Source: Aphrocallistes beatrix (Eukaryota; Porifera; Hexactinellida; Sceptrulophora; Aphrocallistidae). From it: a stretch of 64,000 nucleotides of DNA. The notes under the pieces were generated by a model that saw only the letters and a list, made by a program, of their open reading frames with translations, was not told the DNA's origin and did not search any database. Shown one piece after another: positions 21,672 to 32,348 of this stretch. The stretch is from the NCBI GenBank assembly GCA_963281255.1, contig OY725496.1, positions 806,001 to 870,000 of the forward strand, written 5' to 3'. The number at the start of each line of letters is the position of its first letter. Position 1 is the first letter of the stretch. The position numbers and the translations under genes were made by a program.

Positions 21672-21737
21672 CTAGTAGAGTGATAAAGTATGAGTATAGA
21701 AATAATAAACATTTGTTACTTTTTGACTCGTTCTTAC

Positions 21738-22705
21738 CATAAACTGAAAGTCTGATATCGAGCGAATCATTGAAGACTTTATTGAGACATGATAAAATCA
21801 CTGCATCACTAGCATTGAGATTGTTTAGTTTGATGGGATTAGTATAATTTACGCCTGAATATCTCCACATGACAGAATCCAGTGGAATGGTTGGATTGTT
21901 CAAATCACAGAGAAGTAGAATATTAGAAGGATTGATGCTCTTAATGTAATTGTATGAAATTCCAGACATTTCAGTTGTTACAACTAAAACAGATTTAATT
22001 TTAGGAAAAATGTTAGAATATATCATTGAATCCGATAAATATACTCACTGATGGTATTCGTAGGACTGAAAATAGCTACATCATAGCTTGCTAGTTTAAC
22101 TTCACACCTGTAGTACCCTTGCATTGATTTGAGAACGTTCAATACACTTACTCCTGTAATAGCATTCCAACTACTTGCAGAAGTGATATTTAGTGCTTCA
22201 GCTATCTGAGTTGGTCTATATATCCATTGTATTTGGTGAGAACTGTTACTAGTGAGACACGTTAGAGTTGTATTTTTGTAGAATATCTCATTATTGGGTA
22301 CTGAACGGTAGTTTCCATTCGATGTGAGTTCTGAAATGCTTAAAACTAAAATTAAGCCAAAACAATTAACAAATTCAATGTAAAATTATTCTAGAATAGT
22401 AAACTCATTCCTACAATTTCGTTGGTAGACATTGGTGGATAAAATGATCTGTATTGCAAAGACTTCAACTTTTTCCCAGTTTGTCACATAAAATATATAC
22501 AATCCACTATGATTAGCAGTGAATACTGGAAATGTAATGTGATCTGAGGTAACTTCAGTATTGTCAGGTCTCCTCCACTTCCCTATTAGGTTAGTTTGTA
22601 GTGTGACATTCTGACTCAGCACTCTAATACGAGCTGTGTTAGTGCTAGGAGGAAGGAGTAGGTGTGTTGTAGTACTGTCAGCTGTTAATATGATAACAGG
22701 ATGCC
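21738..22705 (-). CDS. receptor phosphatase exons, second gamma-alpha-beta triad
   Basis: Exons: gamma 22415-22705, alpha 22049-22345, beta 21738-21983 (introns 69 and 65 bp, phase 1). Gamma has NVTLQTN, KWRRPDN, GLYIFYV. Alpha has LTCLTSN, IQWIYR, GYYRCEV (complete Ig core). Beta has SGISYNY, LLLCDLNN, VMWRYSG, VILSCLN. Each exon lines up with its equivalent in the other triads better than with its neighbours. Confidence 0.82.
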
Positions 22706-22772
22706 CTGTATGCAAGAAGAATACAATATATTAATTGCCAATTAATTTCTCTACAAATCAACTCAAGCTTAC

Positions 22773-23408
22773 CTTGAACATAGAGATCCACTGTTAAGAA
22801 CTTTTCAGACTGAGTAAAGTAGTGACAGTTTATCTTTGATTGTGGACTATCAAAGTGACCCCCAAAATTCAGAATGTTCAAAAGATTGCTGAGAGATGAA
22901 TCATCATCACCATTATCAGAAGAGATATATACATCTCTCAAATCCCTGGTTTCATTCTTAGGATCACACAGTACCCAAGTATCACTACTGTCAACTCCTG
23001 CTGTGTAGATGTAGGACATTCCGGATTGCAACGCTAATGGGATACAAATAGGAAATTAGTTTAAGCAAATTGTTTGAATAATCAACAAACAACACTCACT
23101 TATTGTCTTAACTGGGTCAACTACACCAGCGATATAAGTCTCACTAACTCCATTATTGCTAATATCACAACTATAGAATCCCTGTGAGGAGATGCTAGTT
23201 GAGAGAATACTTATTCCTTCTGATGAGATGTTAGTAATGCTGTTACTTGATACAACTGTTCTCGTAGAGAAAGAATCTGCTCGGAAGTACCAACTCACTG
23301 CAGTGTTTGGGTCAGTTAAACAAACTAATTTTGTGTTCGAATAGAAGATCGCATTGTTTTCTATTTCTCTATAATCTCCTGAATATGTTTGCACTGCAAA
23401 TGGCGTAC
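22773..23408 (-). CDS. receptor phosphatase exons, first alpha-beta pair
   Basis: Alpha 23100-23408 (LVCLTDPN, VSWYFRAD, GFYSCDI) and beta 22773-23033 (SGMSYIY, WVLCDPKN, SKINCHYF), joined by a 66-bp phase-1 intron, and by a 67-bp intron to the second triad. With the damaged exon upstream they make the first triad. Confidence 0.8.
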
Positions 23409-23511
23409 CTATTTGGATTACATAGAAAATCTCTCATTATCGGACAAAATCAGATCCAATTGAACTCGGATAAGACAAAATATAAAGAACAAAACAAAAT
23501 CTTTTGCTAAC

Positions 23512-23774
23512 CTGTGGTATTAACCCATATCTGAATTGCTTCACTATTATTTACATAGAAAATGTATAATCCTGCATTGATTAAAGTGAAAGAATGAAAT
23601 GTTATTGAGTTAGAGCCAACTTCTGTACTGTCAGGTTTCTTCCATTTTCCTGTGCATCAGTATGTAGAGTGACATTGAGGCTGAAAACTCTCACACTAGC
23701 TGAGTTGGTTTGTGGATATAGTATAGTATCGTTGGTAATCCTTTCGCTTGTTGTTATAATAACGGTAGTTGGAT
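23512..23774 (-). pseudogene. receptor phosphatase gamma exon 1, frameshifted
   Basis: Splice sites are intact (acceptor ATTATAG before 23774, donor GTTAGC after 23512, phase 1) and the start (PTTVIITTSERITNDT, NVTLHTD) matches the second gamma exon. Near 23650-23660 the frame slips by one base: the expected KW-KPD continuation is in another frame and the first frame hits a stop at LALTQ. Either the gene is damaged at its 5' end, this allele is null, or there is a sequence error. No signal-peptide exon is visible upstream before the MITE at 24021. Confidence 0.7.
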
Positions 23775-24020
23775 CTATAATAAATACCATATTATAAACG
23801 CTTTATTTTCTTTTATAAGTTATGTATTTGGTACGCAAAATGTTTAGCTTGAATATTATGCTAATTTGTTTCAAACAGATAGTATAAAGAAAGTAGGAAA
23901 TTCGTATTTATTTACACTATAGCATCATAATTAAACGAGTAAGAACTTTCTAACTCATTTTACATTATTTACTCCGGATATTGTTCAAGCGCAGAATTGT
24001 AGCAATCTACGCCAATTTAA

Positions 24021-24588
24021 TACGAGGGTCACTCGATAAGTTTTGAGCCTGGAGTAGTTGCTTCCATTTGATTGTGTTGAAAATTCCTAGGATTATTCAT
24101 CTACCTATTATTACTTGTATCTTTGGCTTTGAGTTAGATTGGACAAGTTTCTAAAATATTATGCTACATATAATGGAGTATCCTTGTGGACTCCGACACA
24201 TTTACAAGCAATTTCCTATGGAATTTTATTTATTCTCTTTATGGAAAAATGATAGTTGGGAACAAACTTTTGATAATTCAATATTATCAATGATGCGATA
24301 TATTCATAATCCGGGGGATTCTATGATTATCATATTTAAATTTCGTTTGCAAAACATAAATAAATGTTCAAAGATATCCCAATTCAACACTTGTGGTTGT
24401 GTTTTCATATATGCTAATACAAAATATCTTTGACAATTTCTTCATCACAATATTTTAGAAACTTGTCCGATTGAAATCAAATTCAAAGTCAAAGATAACA
24501 ATAGGTAGGTGAATAATCCTAGAAATTTTCAACAAAATCAAACGGAAGCAATTACTCCAGGCTCAAAACATATTGAGTGACCCTCGTA
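24021..24588. mobile_element. 568-bp MITE with long mariner-type TIRs
   Basis: Both ends read TACGAGGGTCACTC and the TIRs extend for about 130 bp with scattered mismatches (TTTTGAGCCTGGAGT, CCTAGGATTATTCA and TTTCTAAAATATT are shared). The TACGAGGGTC start is like mariner termini, where TA is the target. The 270-bp core is AT-rich. The ORF at 24161-24433 lies within it and is not supported. It sits upstream of the first visible phosphatase exon. Confidence 0.75.
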
Positions 24589-24599
24589 GCTTAAATGGT

Positions 24600-25005
24600 T
24601 CTGTATTTACATACCTCTTTCCTCCGTCAACAATATTTTTTATCCAATAAAGATCATGATGAACAAATGATATCTCATATTCACTTAAAATAAACTTTGA
24701 TTTATTAAATATTTCTTCATTGAATTTAAATATTATCAATTAAAATGAAAAGAGACAAGATTTTAGTTGAGAGCCTAGTTTCAGTTGAGAGCCTACATAA
24801 AAGTATCCAGGTTAAATAAGTTAGCTCGCATATATTTTAAGCGCAGTGTGCCTATAAAGAAGGTTCTGGCTTCATAATTAAAAGATTGAATGTATATTAT
24901 CCTAGTTAAATGCCCTAATTTTACGTGATAATAAATGAGTGCTATTATTTATGGTGATGTGTACATTGATTCAGCATTTACAAACAGATAAATCTTACAT
25001 ATTGA
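24600..25005. other. intergenic, nothing recognised
   Basis: AT-rich, no coding region. A short tandem (TTTAGTTGAGAGCCTA/TTTCAGTTGAGAGCCTA) is at about 24763-24796. Confidence 0.35.
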
Positions 25006-25209
25006 AAGGTTAGGATTTTTGGCTAATTGATTGTAGAATTGGCAAGTAGGTGTCAACTGATGAGTCAAAGATTAAGTTCAAATATCTAATCGAAATTTCA
25101 CACCTCTAAAAAAATGGAAAATGGTTTTTCACACTTTTTCTATACAATATAGATGGCTTCACTATCACGATAGAAGTCATTATAAGACACTACAATAGAC
25201 TGTCATTGT
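25006..25209 (+). mobile_element. type A1 Helitron-like fragment cut by the hAT element
   Basis: Matches A1 positions from the GGATTTTTGGCTAATTGATTG 5' region through the TTTTTCACACTTTTTCTATAC block to the CTGTCATTGT block, and then stops at the hAT left end. The expected continuation (TATTAATACTTCAAAGC) is not found on the other side. Confidence 0.7.
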
Positions 25210-28126
25210 CAGGGGCGTCGGAAGCGGGGGGGATGGGGGTGATTCATCCCCCCCATAATTTAAACGAGGGGGGATTATCCCCCCCACGCGTAATCGCGAT
25301 TTGATAGTAACAAATTTCAAATTTCTTAGCTTGAATAGGAAACCTCATACACCAGTCTGCAATTTGAAAACTGGTTTGAAGCCTGATACTTTAAATCATA
25401 GAATATGTTGATGATTGAAACCTTGTTATGTGTGTATACATAACTGATAACTTATAAAATTGTTTTCCATTTGTTTCATATCTGCTGTGATGAAAAAGTA
25501 CACTATTACTGAGACATTAGTAATGATTCAACTTAATATAAATTAACTCAGATTACGATTTTATCATTGATTTGTTGTTTCTGTGCTTAATTAATTTCGA
25601 CGATTTCTAAAAACTACAATAAAGAAACATGACCTGTCCATCTGGTAGTAATAATCGTAAGAGACATCAACAAATATCGCTTGTAGAGATGTGCAAAATA
25701 CCGAAGGCCAGTCAATCTCAAGGTGGATTCACTAATAATACGGATCAAGAGGCCCATCTTGGTTTCGAAGAATCAATAGAACCATATGTCGAATCTGTGG
25801 AGTTAGATGAGCATGAAATCGTGATTGGTGAAGCTGACTTAGGGAATTCATTAAGTCTCACAGAACGCTATGTCCCTCTAGACTGCAATCGTTTACCCTT
25901 CAGAACCTTTGGGAAAAATCATCTGATCAATTTAAAGCCCCAAAAACATTGGTTCGAAACTTTTGATTTCTTGCACTATGTACAGGAAAGCGACATCGTT
26001 ATATGTTACCCATGTTCCAAAACACTACAAGAACGAAAATTCCCTAATAATCTAAAAATTGAACCTTCATTTACTGATAGCAATATTGGATTTTGCAATT
26101 GGAAAAAAGCGATAGAAAAGTTTCATGACCACAAGAAATCACGGCAACACAAGGTTGCAGTAGAAGTACAGCTGTATGTCACGAAGCAAGGTACTATCTC
26201 TACTCAGTTGGATGCAGCCATGCTGAATTCGCAAGAACAGTGGCGGAGCTTCTTAGTTGGAGTAATAACTAGTCTGAAATTTCTGGGTGAGTGTGCGTTG
26301 CCAGTTCGAGGCCATGATACAGACTCCGGTTTACTAATTAAGCTGATGAAACTGCGCTCAACTGATAGCACTAGTTTTTCCAAATGTCTTTCTTCTACCC
26401 GTTTGGAATACATGTCACCTGATATTCAAAATGAGATTATCCAGCTATTAGCTCATGATGTTCAACGACGAATTTCTGAAGAATTAAGAAATTTCAAGTA
26501 CTTTATGATTTGTGCTGATGGAACAACAGATATTACAGGACAGGAACAGTTGTCAGTGATTCTTAGAAGCGTGGCTCCAGATTTCACTGTAAACGAATAC
26601 TTTCTGGGTTTAGTCACAATGGTTTCAACTACTGGAGAGAAGATTGCAGATACCATTAAAGATGTACTTCTAAGGCTTAATATTGATATTTCATACTGTC
26701 GCGGTCAAATATATGATGGAGCAGCGAATATGATAGGAATTCATAAAGGCGTGAGAGCAGAAATCCAGAAAATTGTTCCAGAAGCTGTTTTTGTGTATTG
26801 CAAAAACCACGGTCTAAATTTAGATCTGCAACATACTATCGAAAGCAGTCGTTGGAGTTGTGATTTGATGCAATTTTTGAATTCTCAATCGAATTTTATA
26901 CGTGACAGCCGTAAAAGATTTGATTTGGTGAAGAAATTGCACAGTGAGCTTCATCCAGATGACGAACTAAACTCTGCTGTTCGACGACCAGCATGTCCAA
27001 CTCGTTGGGTACTTCGTGGTAAACTTTTATCAGCAACCCGAAACGAATATGATGTCCTGCTTCAAGTGATGCATGACTTAGCTGAGACTGCAGATGCCAA
27101 AACTGCAGCTACTGCTCGTGGTTTCGAGCTTAGGCTTTATCAGTTTGAGACTCTACTTTCAATTAACTTGCTTCTTCCAATATTCAAACGAGTAGAAATG
27201 CTATCTAAGGCACTACAATCCAAAGAAGCCACAATCTTTGGAGCTATAGAAGCAGCTAATTATGTCATTGATGAGCTGTCTGATATGAGAATGAACGACA
27301 CTGATTTCAACGAGATTTACAAAAATTGCTTGAAAATCTCTGAAGAATTAGATATTCATCCTCCAAAAGAAAACCGTATCCGCAAAAAGAATCCAATAAT
27401 AGAATACGACATTAATCTAACAAGTTATACTCCAGCCTTACAGTTATCCCCCTATGAACATTGGAGAGCAAAGTTTATAGAGTTCTTAGATGTGTTGGTT
27501 GAAAAATTGAAACATACCTTCGATAAAACTAACTTGGGTATGATAGGTAATATTGAACAGCTTTTCCTGTCAGTGATAAATACAGAAGGTAATAAAGATA
27601 GCTTGATATCATCTGTGTACACCTTTTACAAGAATGACTTATCTTCAGTCGAAGATTTGCAATTCGAACTTCAGATGTTAAAGCGATTAGTAAAGTCAGA
27701 AAAGTCACCGGTGACGTCGATTACATGCTTTATTTCAATGTACAAGTCATTGACTAAAGAGGTGAGAGATATGCTACCTAATATTACACGGCTAGTGACA
27801 ATTCTATTGGTAGTTGGAGTCTCTGGAGCGAGTGCCGAACGAAGCTTTAGTGTACTTCGTCGGCTTAAAACATGGCTCAGATCGACAATGACACAAGCAA
27901 GAATGACCCAACTCTCCATTCTCGCAATCGAGAGGGAAAAATCTGGGGAAACAGAGTGTCTGAAAATAGCAAGAGCGTTCATAAGTAATGAACGCCGCGA
28001 AAGGAAGTTTGGCAAATTCCCTAGCTCTTAAATACAAAATTCTGAATGAATAATTAAAGTTAATGAATCTCATAATGTTATTATTCTTTAATCCCCCCCA
28101 TGACATACGAGCTTCCGACGCCCCTG
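25210..28126 (+). mobile_element. full-length hAT transposon
   Basis: Perfect 16-bp TIRs, CAGGGGCGTCGGAAGC, at both ends, followed by G-rich and C-rich subterminal tracts. It encloses one 800-aa transposase ORF. The outer 8 bp differ: GTCATTGT on the left, GACTAGAG on the right. The flanks belong to two unrelated repeats, so the element sits at a recombination junction rather than at one clean insertion. Confidence 0.9.
25629..28031 (+). CDS. hAT transposase (TTF zinc finger, DUF4371-type)
   Basis: 800 aa, uninterrupted, with the ATG about 420 bp inside the left TIR. A TTF-type zinc finger occupies about residues 113-180 (Cys126, Cys129, then FHDHKKSRQH at 165-175), which binds the element ends. 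The RNase-H-like catalytic domain has Asp297 in CADGTTD, Asp363 in IYDGAAN and, after a helical insertion, Glu737 in SAERSFSVLRRLKTW, the conserved hAT C-terminal dimerisation block. All three acidic residues are present, so the protein may be active. It is most like the ZMYM/TTF-finger hAT transposases of animals. TAA stop at 28029-28031, close to the right TIR. Confidence 0.92.
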   Translation: MTCPSGSNNRKRHQQISLVEMCKIPKASQSQGGFTNNTDQEAHLGFEESIEPYVESVELDEHEIVIGEADLGNSLSLTERYVPLDCNRLPFRTFGKNHLINLKPQKHWFETFDFLHYVQESDIVICYPCSKTLQERKFPNNLKIEPSFTDSNIGFCNWKKAIEKFHDHKKSRQHKVAVEVQLYVTKQGTISTQLDAAMLNSQEQWRSFLVGVITSLKFLGECALPVRGHDTDSGLLIKLMKLRSTDSTSFSKCLSSTRLEYMSPDIQNEIIQLLAHDVQRRISEELRNFKYFMICADGTTDITGQEQLSVILRSVAPDFTVNEYFLGLVTMVSTTGEKIADTIKDVLLRLNIDISYCRGQIYDGAANMIGIHKGVRAEIQKIVPEAVFVYCKNHGLNLDLQHTIESSRWSCDLMQFLNSQSNFIRDSRKRFDLVKKLHSELHPDDELNSAVRRPACPTRWVLRGKLLSATRNEYDVLLQVMHDLAETADAKTAATARGFELRLYQFETLLSINLLLPIFKRVEMLSKALQSKEATIFGAIEAANYVIDELSDMRMNDTDFNEIYKNCLKISEELDIHPPKENRIRKKNPIIEYDINLTSYTPALQLSPYEHWRAKFIEFLDVLVEKLKHTFDKTNLGMIGNIEQLFLSVINTEGNKDSLISSVYTFYKNDLSSVEDLQFELQMLKRLVKSEKSPVTSITCFISMYKSLTKEVRDMLPNITRLVTILLVVGVSGASAERSFSVLRRLKTWLRSTMTQARMTQLSILAIEREKSGETECLKIARAFISNERRERKFGKFPSS

Positions 28127-29753
28127 GACTAGAGTTATGAAATTGGAAACATTTCCAATATGGCTGAGTGATAAAAATCACAGTTGCAGTGCATAGAAAG
28201 CGGTGCGGCAGGCAAGCCCATTGTCAACACTTTATCACTAAACTCAGTCAGTTCTATGGCGCAGAGGTGAGGTCTGAGCCACTTTTCAGAACCGATGGCA
28301 CGAAACCCGAACCAGAATCTGTTAATGAGCTTCCAGGAGCGGAGCTATGAATGACAGCAACAGTGTGAAGAAGAAAATAATTTTTAGTTTCCAATGACAC
28401 TGGCCAATAGAAAAGTGGCCTCTTAGCTTTTGACTAGTTCAATTGTTCTAAAAATAGAAACTCAACCCTGCATTGAGATTAACCGAATTAACCGGTGCAT
28501 GGAATCTGGGACTAGACCCGGGGCAGAAATCCAGGGACAGGGGCCGAGATTTTTGAATCCGGATGCAGTCTCCCTAGCCCCGCCACTGAACCGGACAATA
28601 TTCTATAACATACACACATATCAGCTCATATAGATATTATGCATTGTTGCTCACTAAACAACTATTGATAGCGAAATATAAGCACTCTAAGTCTGTATTT
28701 CCTGTAGAAGGCTGATTCAATTTGAGCCCAACCTGAACCCGACCGGAACGGGAAAACCTGAACCCGATTACAACCCTGCTATGCCGATAAGGTGGTTGTC
28801 GCACCTCTTTTGATTAACATAGAGACCATGGTCTTTCCACCTTTAATGAGTTTAAGACAACCAAGCGTTGTTGATTGTCTATAGCAACGGATCGGGGTGA
28901 AGGGAGAAATAGGGTTTAGGGTTCAACTAATTTTCAGAGGGTAGAACTTCAGACAGAGAGTGATAATCTAGGAACCCTGGCGGATTAACAGGAGTGCATC
29001 TAGAATTTTTAGAGGTATGTAGGATCTCATAAATAATGGCAGACGAATACTGAACAAAATCGCTGCAGGCCTCTCAACATGTAATTCAACGAAATCGTGC
29101 GGTGGCATCAGCGGTGTAACCATCTCAATTTTTAAGGTGCATTCTATTCCGCAAGAGGGCTGCGGCACCCAATGCTAGTTTGTGAAATTTTAGTTGGCAC
29201 AACCTTTGAGGTTGCGGCCTAGGCCGCATGTGCCTTACCCTGGCAGCGCCACTGGGTGGCATGTGCCAATTCGTGAGTATCTCATCTTCTAAAATAGTAT
29301 TACGAACATTGGTTCTAAATTGTGTTATAATAGTGAGTAATGGTATGTTGGGTAAAATTCTGAGGCACCAATATAACACGAACTATGAATGTACAACTTG
29401 AGTGAAATTCTGAGACATTCACTCAGAAGCCTTAGCAAGCTCTGATCTAATATTGTGCAACTTGTAGTCCCTAATACAGAATGATATTTAACAAAACATG
29501 ATGATGTACATCCATGGTTCCTTTCATATAAGTGCTTCAGAATTTCACGCAACAGGTCACATATAACAGCAAATATCCTGAGAGTTGAGAGGCATTTTGC
29601 TGATTATATTAATTAAAAATAACTTTCAGGTGAGTGTAGACAAATATAATCTAATTTACGAAAAGTTCAATTCTAGTATATCTCACAAAAACAAAAATTC
29701 ACTAGTGTCACTAGTACAAGAAATTATAAAAGTAATCAATGCATAATGTGGCT
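28127..29753. repeat. segmental duplication, copy 1 (of 62374-64000)
   Basis: Aligns base for base with 62374-64000 (constant offset 34247); I count about four substitutions over 1.6 kb. It lies in the 3' flank of NHL gene a. Short ORFs within it (28168-28350, 28430-28633, 28968-29552) occur in both copies but show no domains, and the identity is too high to test for selection. Confidence 0.9.
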
Positions 29754-30563
29754 GTAAGGATTGGATTGAACTTGAGAAAGTTATGGTGTCTGCACCCTCT
29801 CCCTGCCCTTTACCAAATGTGCAGATAGTTCTATTCCTATACCAGCCTTGTTTCCCATTAGTTTTAGTGAAATAGATAACAAATGGTCCATATCACGAAT
29901 TACCATAAGCTCATGGTAAATACGTAATAAATTATATTTTCCTCATAGGGTGACAAAAATAGCTGAATGTATATTTTACTCTCAAAATGGTCATATTTGA
30001 GGGTCAAAGACTTTTCTAGGAGAGCCTCCGCTCACATAAATCACTATTTCGGCTGAAAACAGACTATATTCTATCCGGATTTTGCTGTCTTCTACTCTAT
30101 GTTCAACCTGAAATTCGGATCTGAAAAAAACCTGGGCCGAACCAACAAGAAAACGATTCCAACTCTGATAGCAAATGGCTAACAAAAAAGGTTGGATTCA
30201 AAATTTATGCATTCTCGAGACAGAATGTTTCAAATCTGTTCCTTTCTCCTGCACTGCCCCAAGACAAGGAAATTGATTATCTTATCTGTCCCGTTTGGAG
30301 AATAGGAATGTCAATTTTATCACGAAATTTAGCTAAACAAGAAACAGAATCAAGTTTGGCAGATGTTGAATTAGAGCATGAATAAAATGATTCATGAGAA
30401 ACAAGTCAAAAATAGAGAGAATAGCTAGCTACCATTCTAACACATGCATTAAGGTTTAGGAAGGATATTAGTAATGCCCTAGATATCACACTGAGAAAAT
30501 AAAGTAAATAAATGAAACTCAAACAAATATTGGGAACTAATTAACAAAGAATTTAAAAATAAG
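29754..30563. other. 3' flank of NHL gene a
   Basis: No gene. Near 29840-29925 it is related to about 37120-37200 (GGTGAAACAAATAGTTCATAT-like), a remnant of the duplicated flank shared among NHL copies. Confidence 0.5.
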
Positions 30564-31778
30564 TCAGTAAATTTGGAAGCATTTGTAATTCAACTGGTTA
30601 ATAACGACAATATGTTGTTGATTATCAATTGCGACACCTTGAGGTTGAAATAGAAATCCTTCTCCTAGTGTCTCTACATATTCTCCTGAAGGATTGAATA
30701 CTTTCAAACAACCAGCATCATAGTCACCAACTATAAAGTTACCCTTATTGTCAATTGTAAAGAAGAAAGCGTGAGATATCTGACTCTGTAGTCCTGTGAA
30801 ATGGATAGAACGGAGATAATTGTGTTCTGTATTGAATGTGTGAATTGTACTATTAAGCTGAACGAGAACAAATATCTGATTTTTGAATAGTTTGATATCT
30901 TGTGGATATTTGAGTTTGTCTTTTCCGAAATTGTTTACAAATGTCAGATCTAGTTTCAACACTTCGATTCTGTTATGTCCACAATTACAAATATACACAA
31001 ATTCATTATGTACGCACAGACCTCTTGGATTCTTAAGCTGAATAGCATTCTCACCTTCTAAGCTAGTACTCTTCACAAACTCTCCAGTTTTAGCAAACTT
31101 GGAAATTACTGAACTTGATAGACTTGAGAGAAATATGAATTCTCCAGATAGACAGATGCGAGAAGGTCTCTTCAACTTTTCTTTTCCAAAATTTCCAACA
31201 AAATCTCCTTCAGAAGAATAGACACTTACTAAGTCCTTAAACCAATCAACAACAAACACTTCGTTACTTGTATCGTCAATGGCTATACTTTTCGGAGTCA
31301 TTACTTCTCCTTCACCGTATCCACTCATCCCATTCACGAGAAGAGGTTCTCTTCTTTTACTATATTCCACAGCTTCTATTTCTCTCAAATGCATTCTCAT
31401 TACACAATCCGAAAACTCTTCACTAATTACGACAAACTTTAGAGTTGAAACTTGTTCTAACTCCGATTTTTTTTCAGTCAACTCTGTAATGTCATCATCA
31501 CACGTTTTAATTACGTTTTCTTTGCTTTTTGAGGTCAAATTCATTTTCAACATTTCACTAGCAGCGTTCCTCATTCCTTCCACCTCTTTTATCGCTTCAG
31601 ACAGTTCCTTATGCTGCTGGTAGAGTTCTCTCATCTTCTTCACTCTCTTAAGAAGAGACACTCTTCGTGTTTCGAGGAGAGAATGCAAGTGAGAGAACTT
31701 CTCTTCTATTTCCTGTGCCAAAGCATCGAACCGATCCAATCCTTCCAAACCTCCTCCAATACCTTCACGCGTAGCCAT
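30564..31778 (-). CDS. coiled-coil/NHL-repeat protein a (404 aa)
   Basis: Single-exon gene, ATG at 31778, TGA stop. Residues 15-125 are heptad-like and charged (FDALAQEIEEKFSH, RVKKMRELYQQHKELS, LTEKKSELEQ), a coiled coil. From about residue 152 to the end there are six NHL-type blades, e.g. GEGEVMTPKSIAIDD-EVFVVDWF, NPRGLCVHNEFVYICN-GHNRIEVL, YPQDIKLFKNQIFV, QPQGVAIDNQQHIVV, which should form a beta-propeller. No RING, B-box, signal peptide or membrane segment is present, so it is TRIM-NHL-like in its second half only. NHL propellers bind protein or RNA partners; the partner here is unknown. A conserved block of about 110 bp lies just upstream. First of eight paralogues in this window. Confidence 0.85.
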   Translation of the reverse strand: MATREGIGGGLEGLDRFDALAQEIEEKFSHLHSLLETRRVSLLKRVKKMRELYQQHKELSEAIKEVEGMRNAASEMLKMNLTSKSKENVIKTCDDDITELTEKKSELEQVSTLKFVVISEEFSDCVMRMHLREIEAVEYSKRREPLLVNGMSGYGEGEVMTPKSIAIDDTSNEVFVVDWFKDLVSVYSSEGDFVGNFGKEKLKRPSRICLSGEFIFLSSLSSSVISKFAKTGEFVKSTSLEGENAIQLKNPRGLCVHNEFVYICNCGHNRIEVLKLDLTFVNNFGKDKLKYPQDIKLFKNQIFVLVQLNSTIHTFNTEHNYLRSIHFTGLQSQISHAFFFTIDNKGNFIVGDYDAGCLKVFNPSGEYVETLGEGFLFQPQGVAIDNQQHIVVINQLNYKCFQIY

Positions 31779-31895
31779 TCACTCAATAGAACTCAATAAT
31801 AATTATAATGTGTACATATCTAGCTGAGATGTAATTAAATACGAATTAATATTCTTAATAGTGTCTAGAGAGAAATCTAATTACATTGGTTATTT
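31779..31895 (-). promoter_or_regulatory. conserved upstream block of NHL gene a
   Basis: Read on the minus strand, CACATTATAATTATTATTGAG ends about 15 bp before the ATG, preceded by an ATTTAATTACATCTCAGCTA stretch. The block is nearly the same upstream of copies b, c, d, f, g and h, beyond which the flanks diverge. The TATAAT core is a plausible TATA-like element. Its role as a promoter is inferred from conservation and position. Confidence 0.5.
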
Positions 31896-32163
31896 GGATA
31901 ATTATATTATATAGTAGAAAGTAGACTGCATTATCATTTAGAGAATCAGTTTTGACTAAAATAAAATGCACATCCATCTAAACTGGAATAAATTAACCTG
32001 TGAGATATAGACATTCCTGTAGCAGAGGTGTAGTGAGGATACGATATATGCGACTTGGCCTCAACCCAATAGTTTTGGCTGAATGTGCCTTGATTCGTTC
32101 AAAATCATTGACGGATAGTTTCACAGCTATGAGTATGAGGTAAAACCAAGAAAAAGATGCATA

Positions 32164-32348
32164 CAGTCAGGTTCGCTTATTATGAACCCGCTTAATATGA
32201 ACATTCGTTTATTGTGAACAAACTCTCTGGTCTCAATTCAACAGGTTCCATAGGATTTGTATTAGGGCAAGTTCGCTTAATATGAAGTATCTCTATTATG
32301 AACAGACTTTTTGGTCCCCAAGGTGTTCATAATAAGCGACCCTGACTG
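32164..32348. mobile_element. pogo-like MITE, 185 bp
   Basis: TA flanks both ends. TIRs begin CAGTCAGGTTCGCTTATTAT on the left and CAGTCAGGGTCGCTTATTAT on the right (19 of 20). Internal extra copies of GTTCGCTTAATATGAA. CAGT starts and TA targets are typical of pogo/Tigger relatives. It lies in the flank between NHL genes a and b. Confidence 0.8.

Noticed and set aside
24161-24433. 90-aa ORF
   Set aside because: Lies within the AT-rich core of a MITE; no domain.
28168-29552. Several 60-84 aa ORFs repeated at 62415-63799
   Set aside because: They recur only because the DNA is a recent duplicate with about four substitutions. No domains, and they overlap on both strands.
31611-31799. A conserved 62-aa plus-strand ORF opposite the start of every NHL gene (also at 34500, 39681, 43754, 50319, 57953)
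   Set aside because: It is the antisense of the near-invariant first 65 codons. Its conservation follows from the sense strand and there is no separate promoter.
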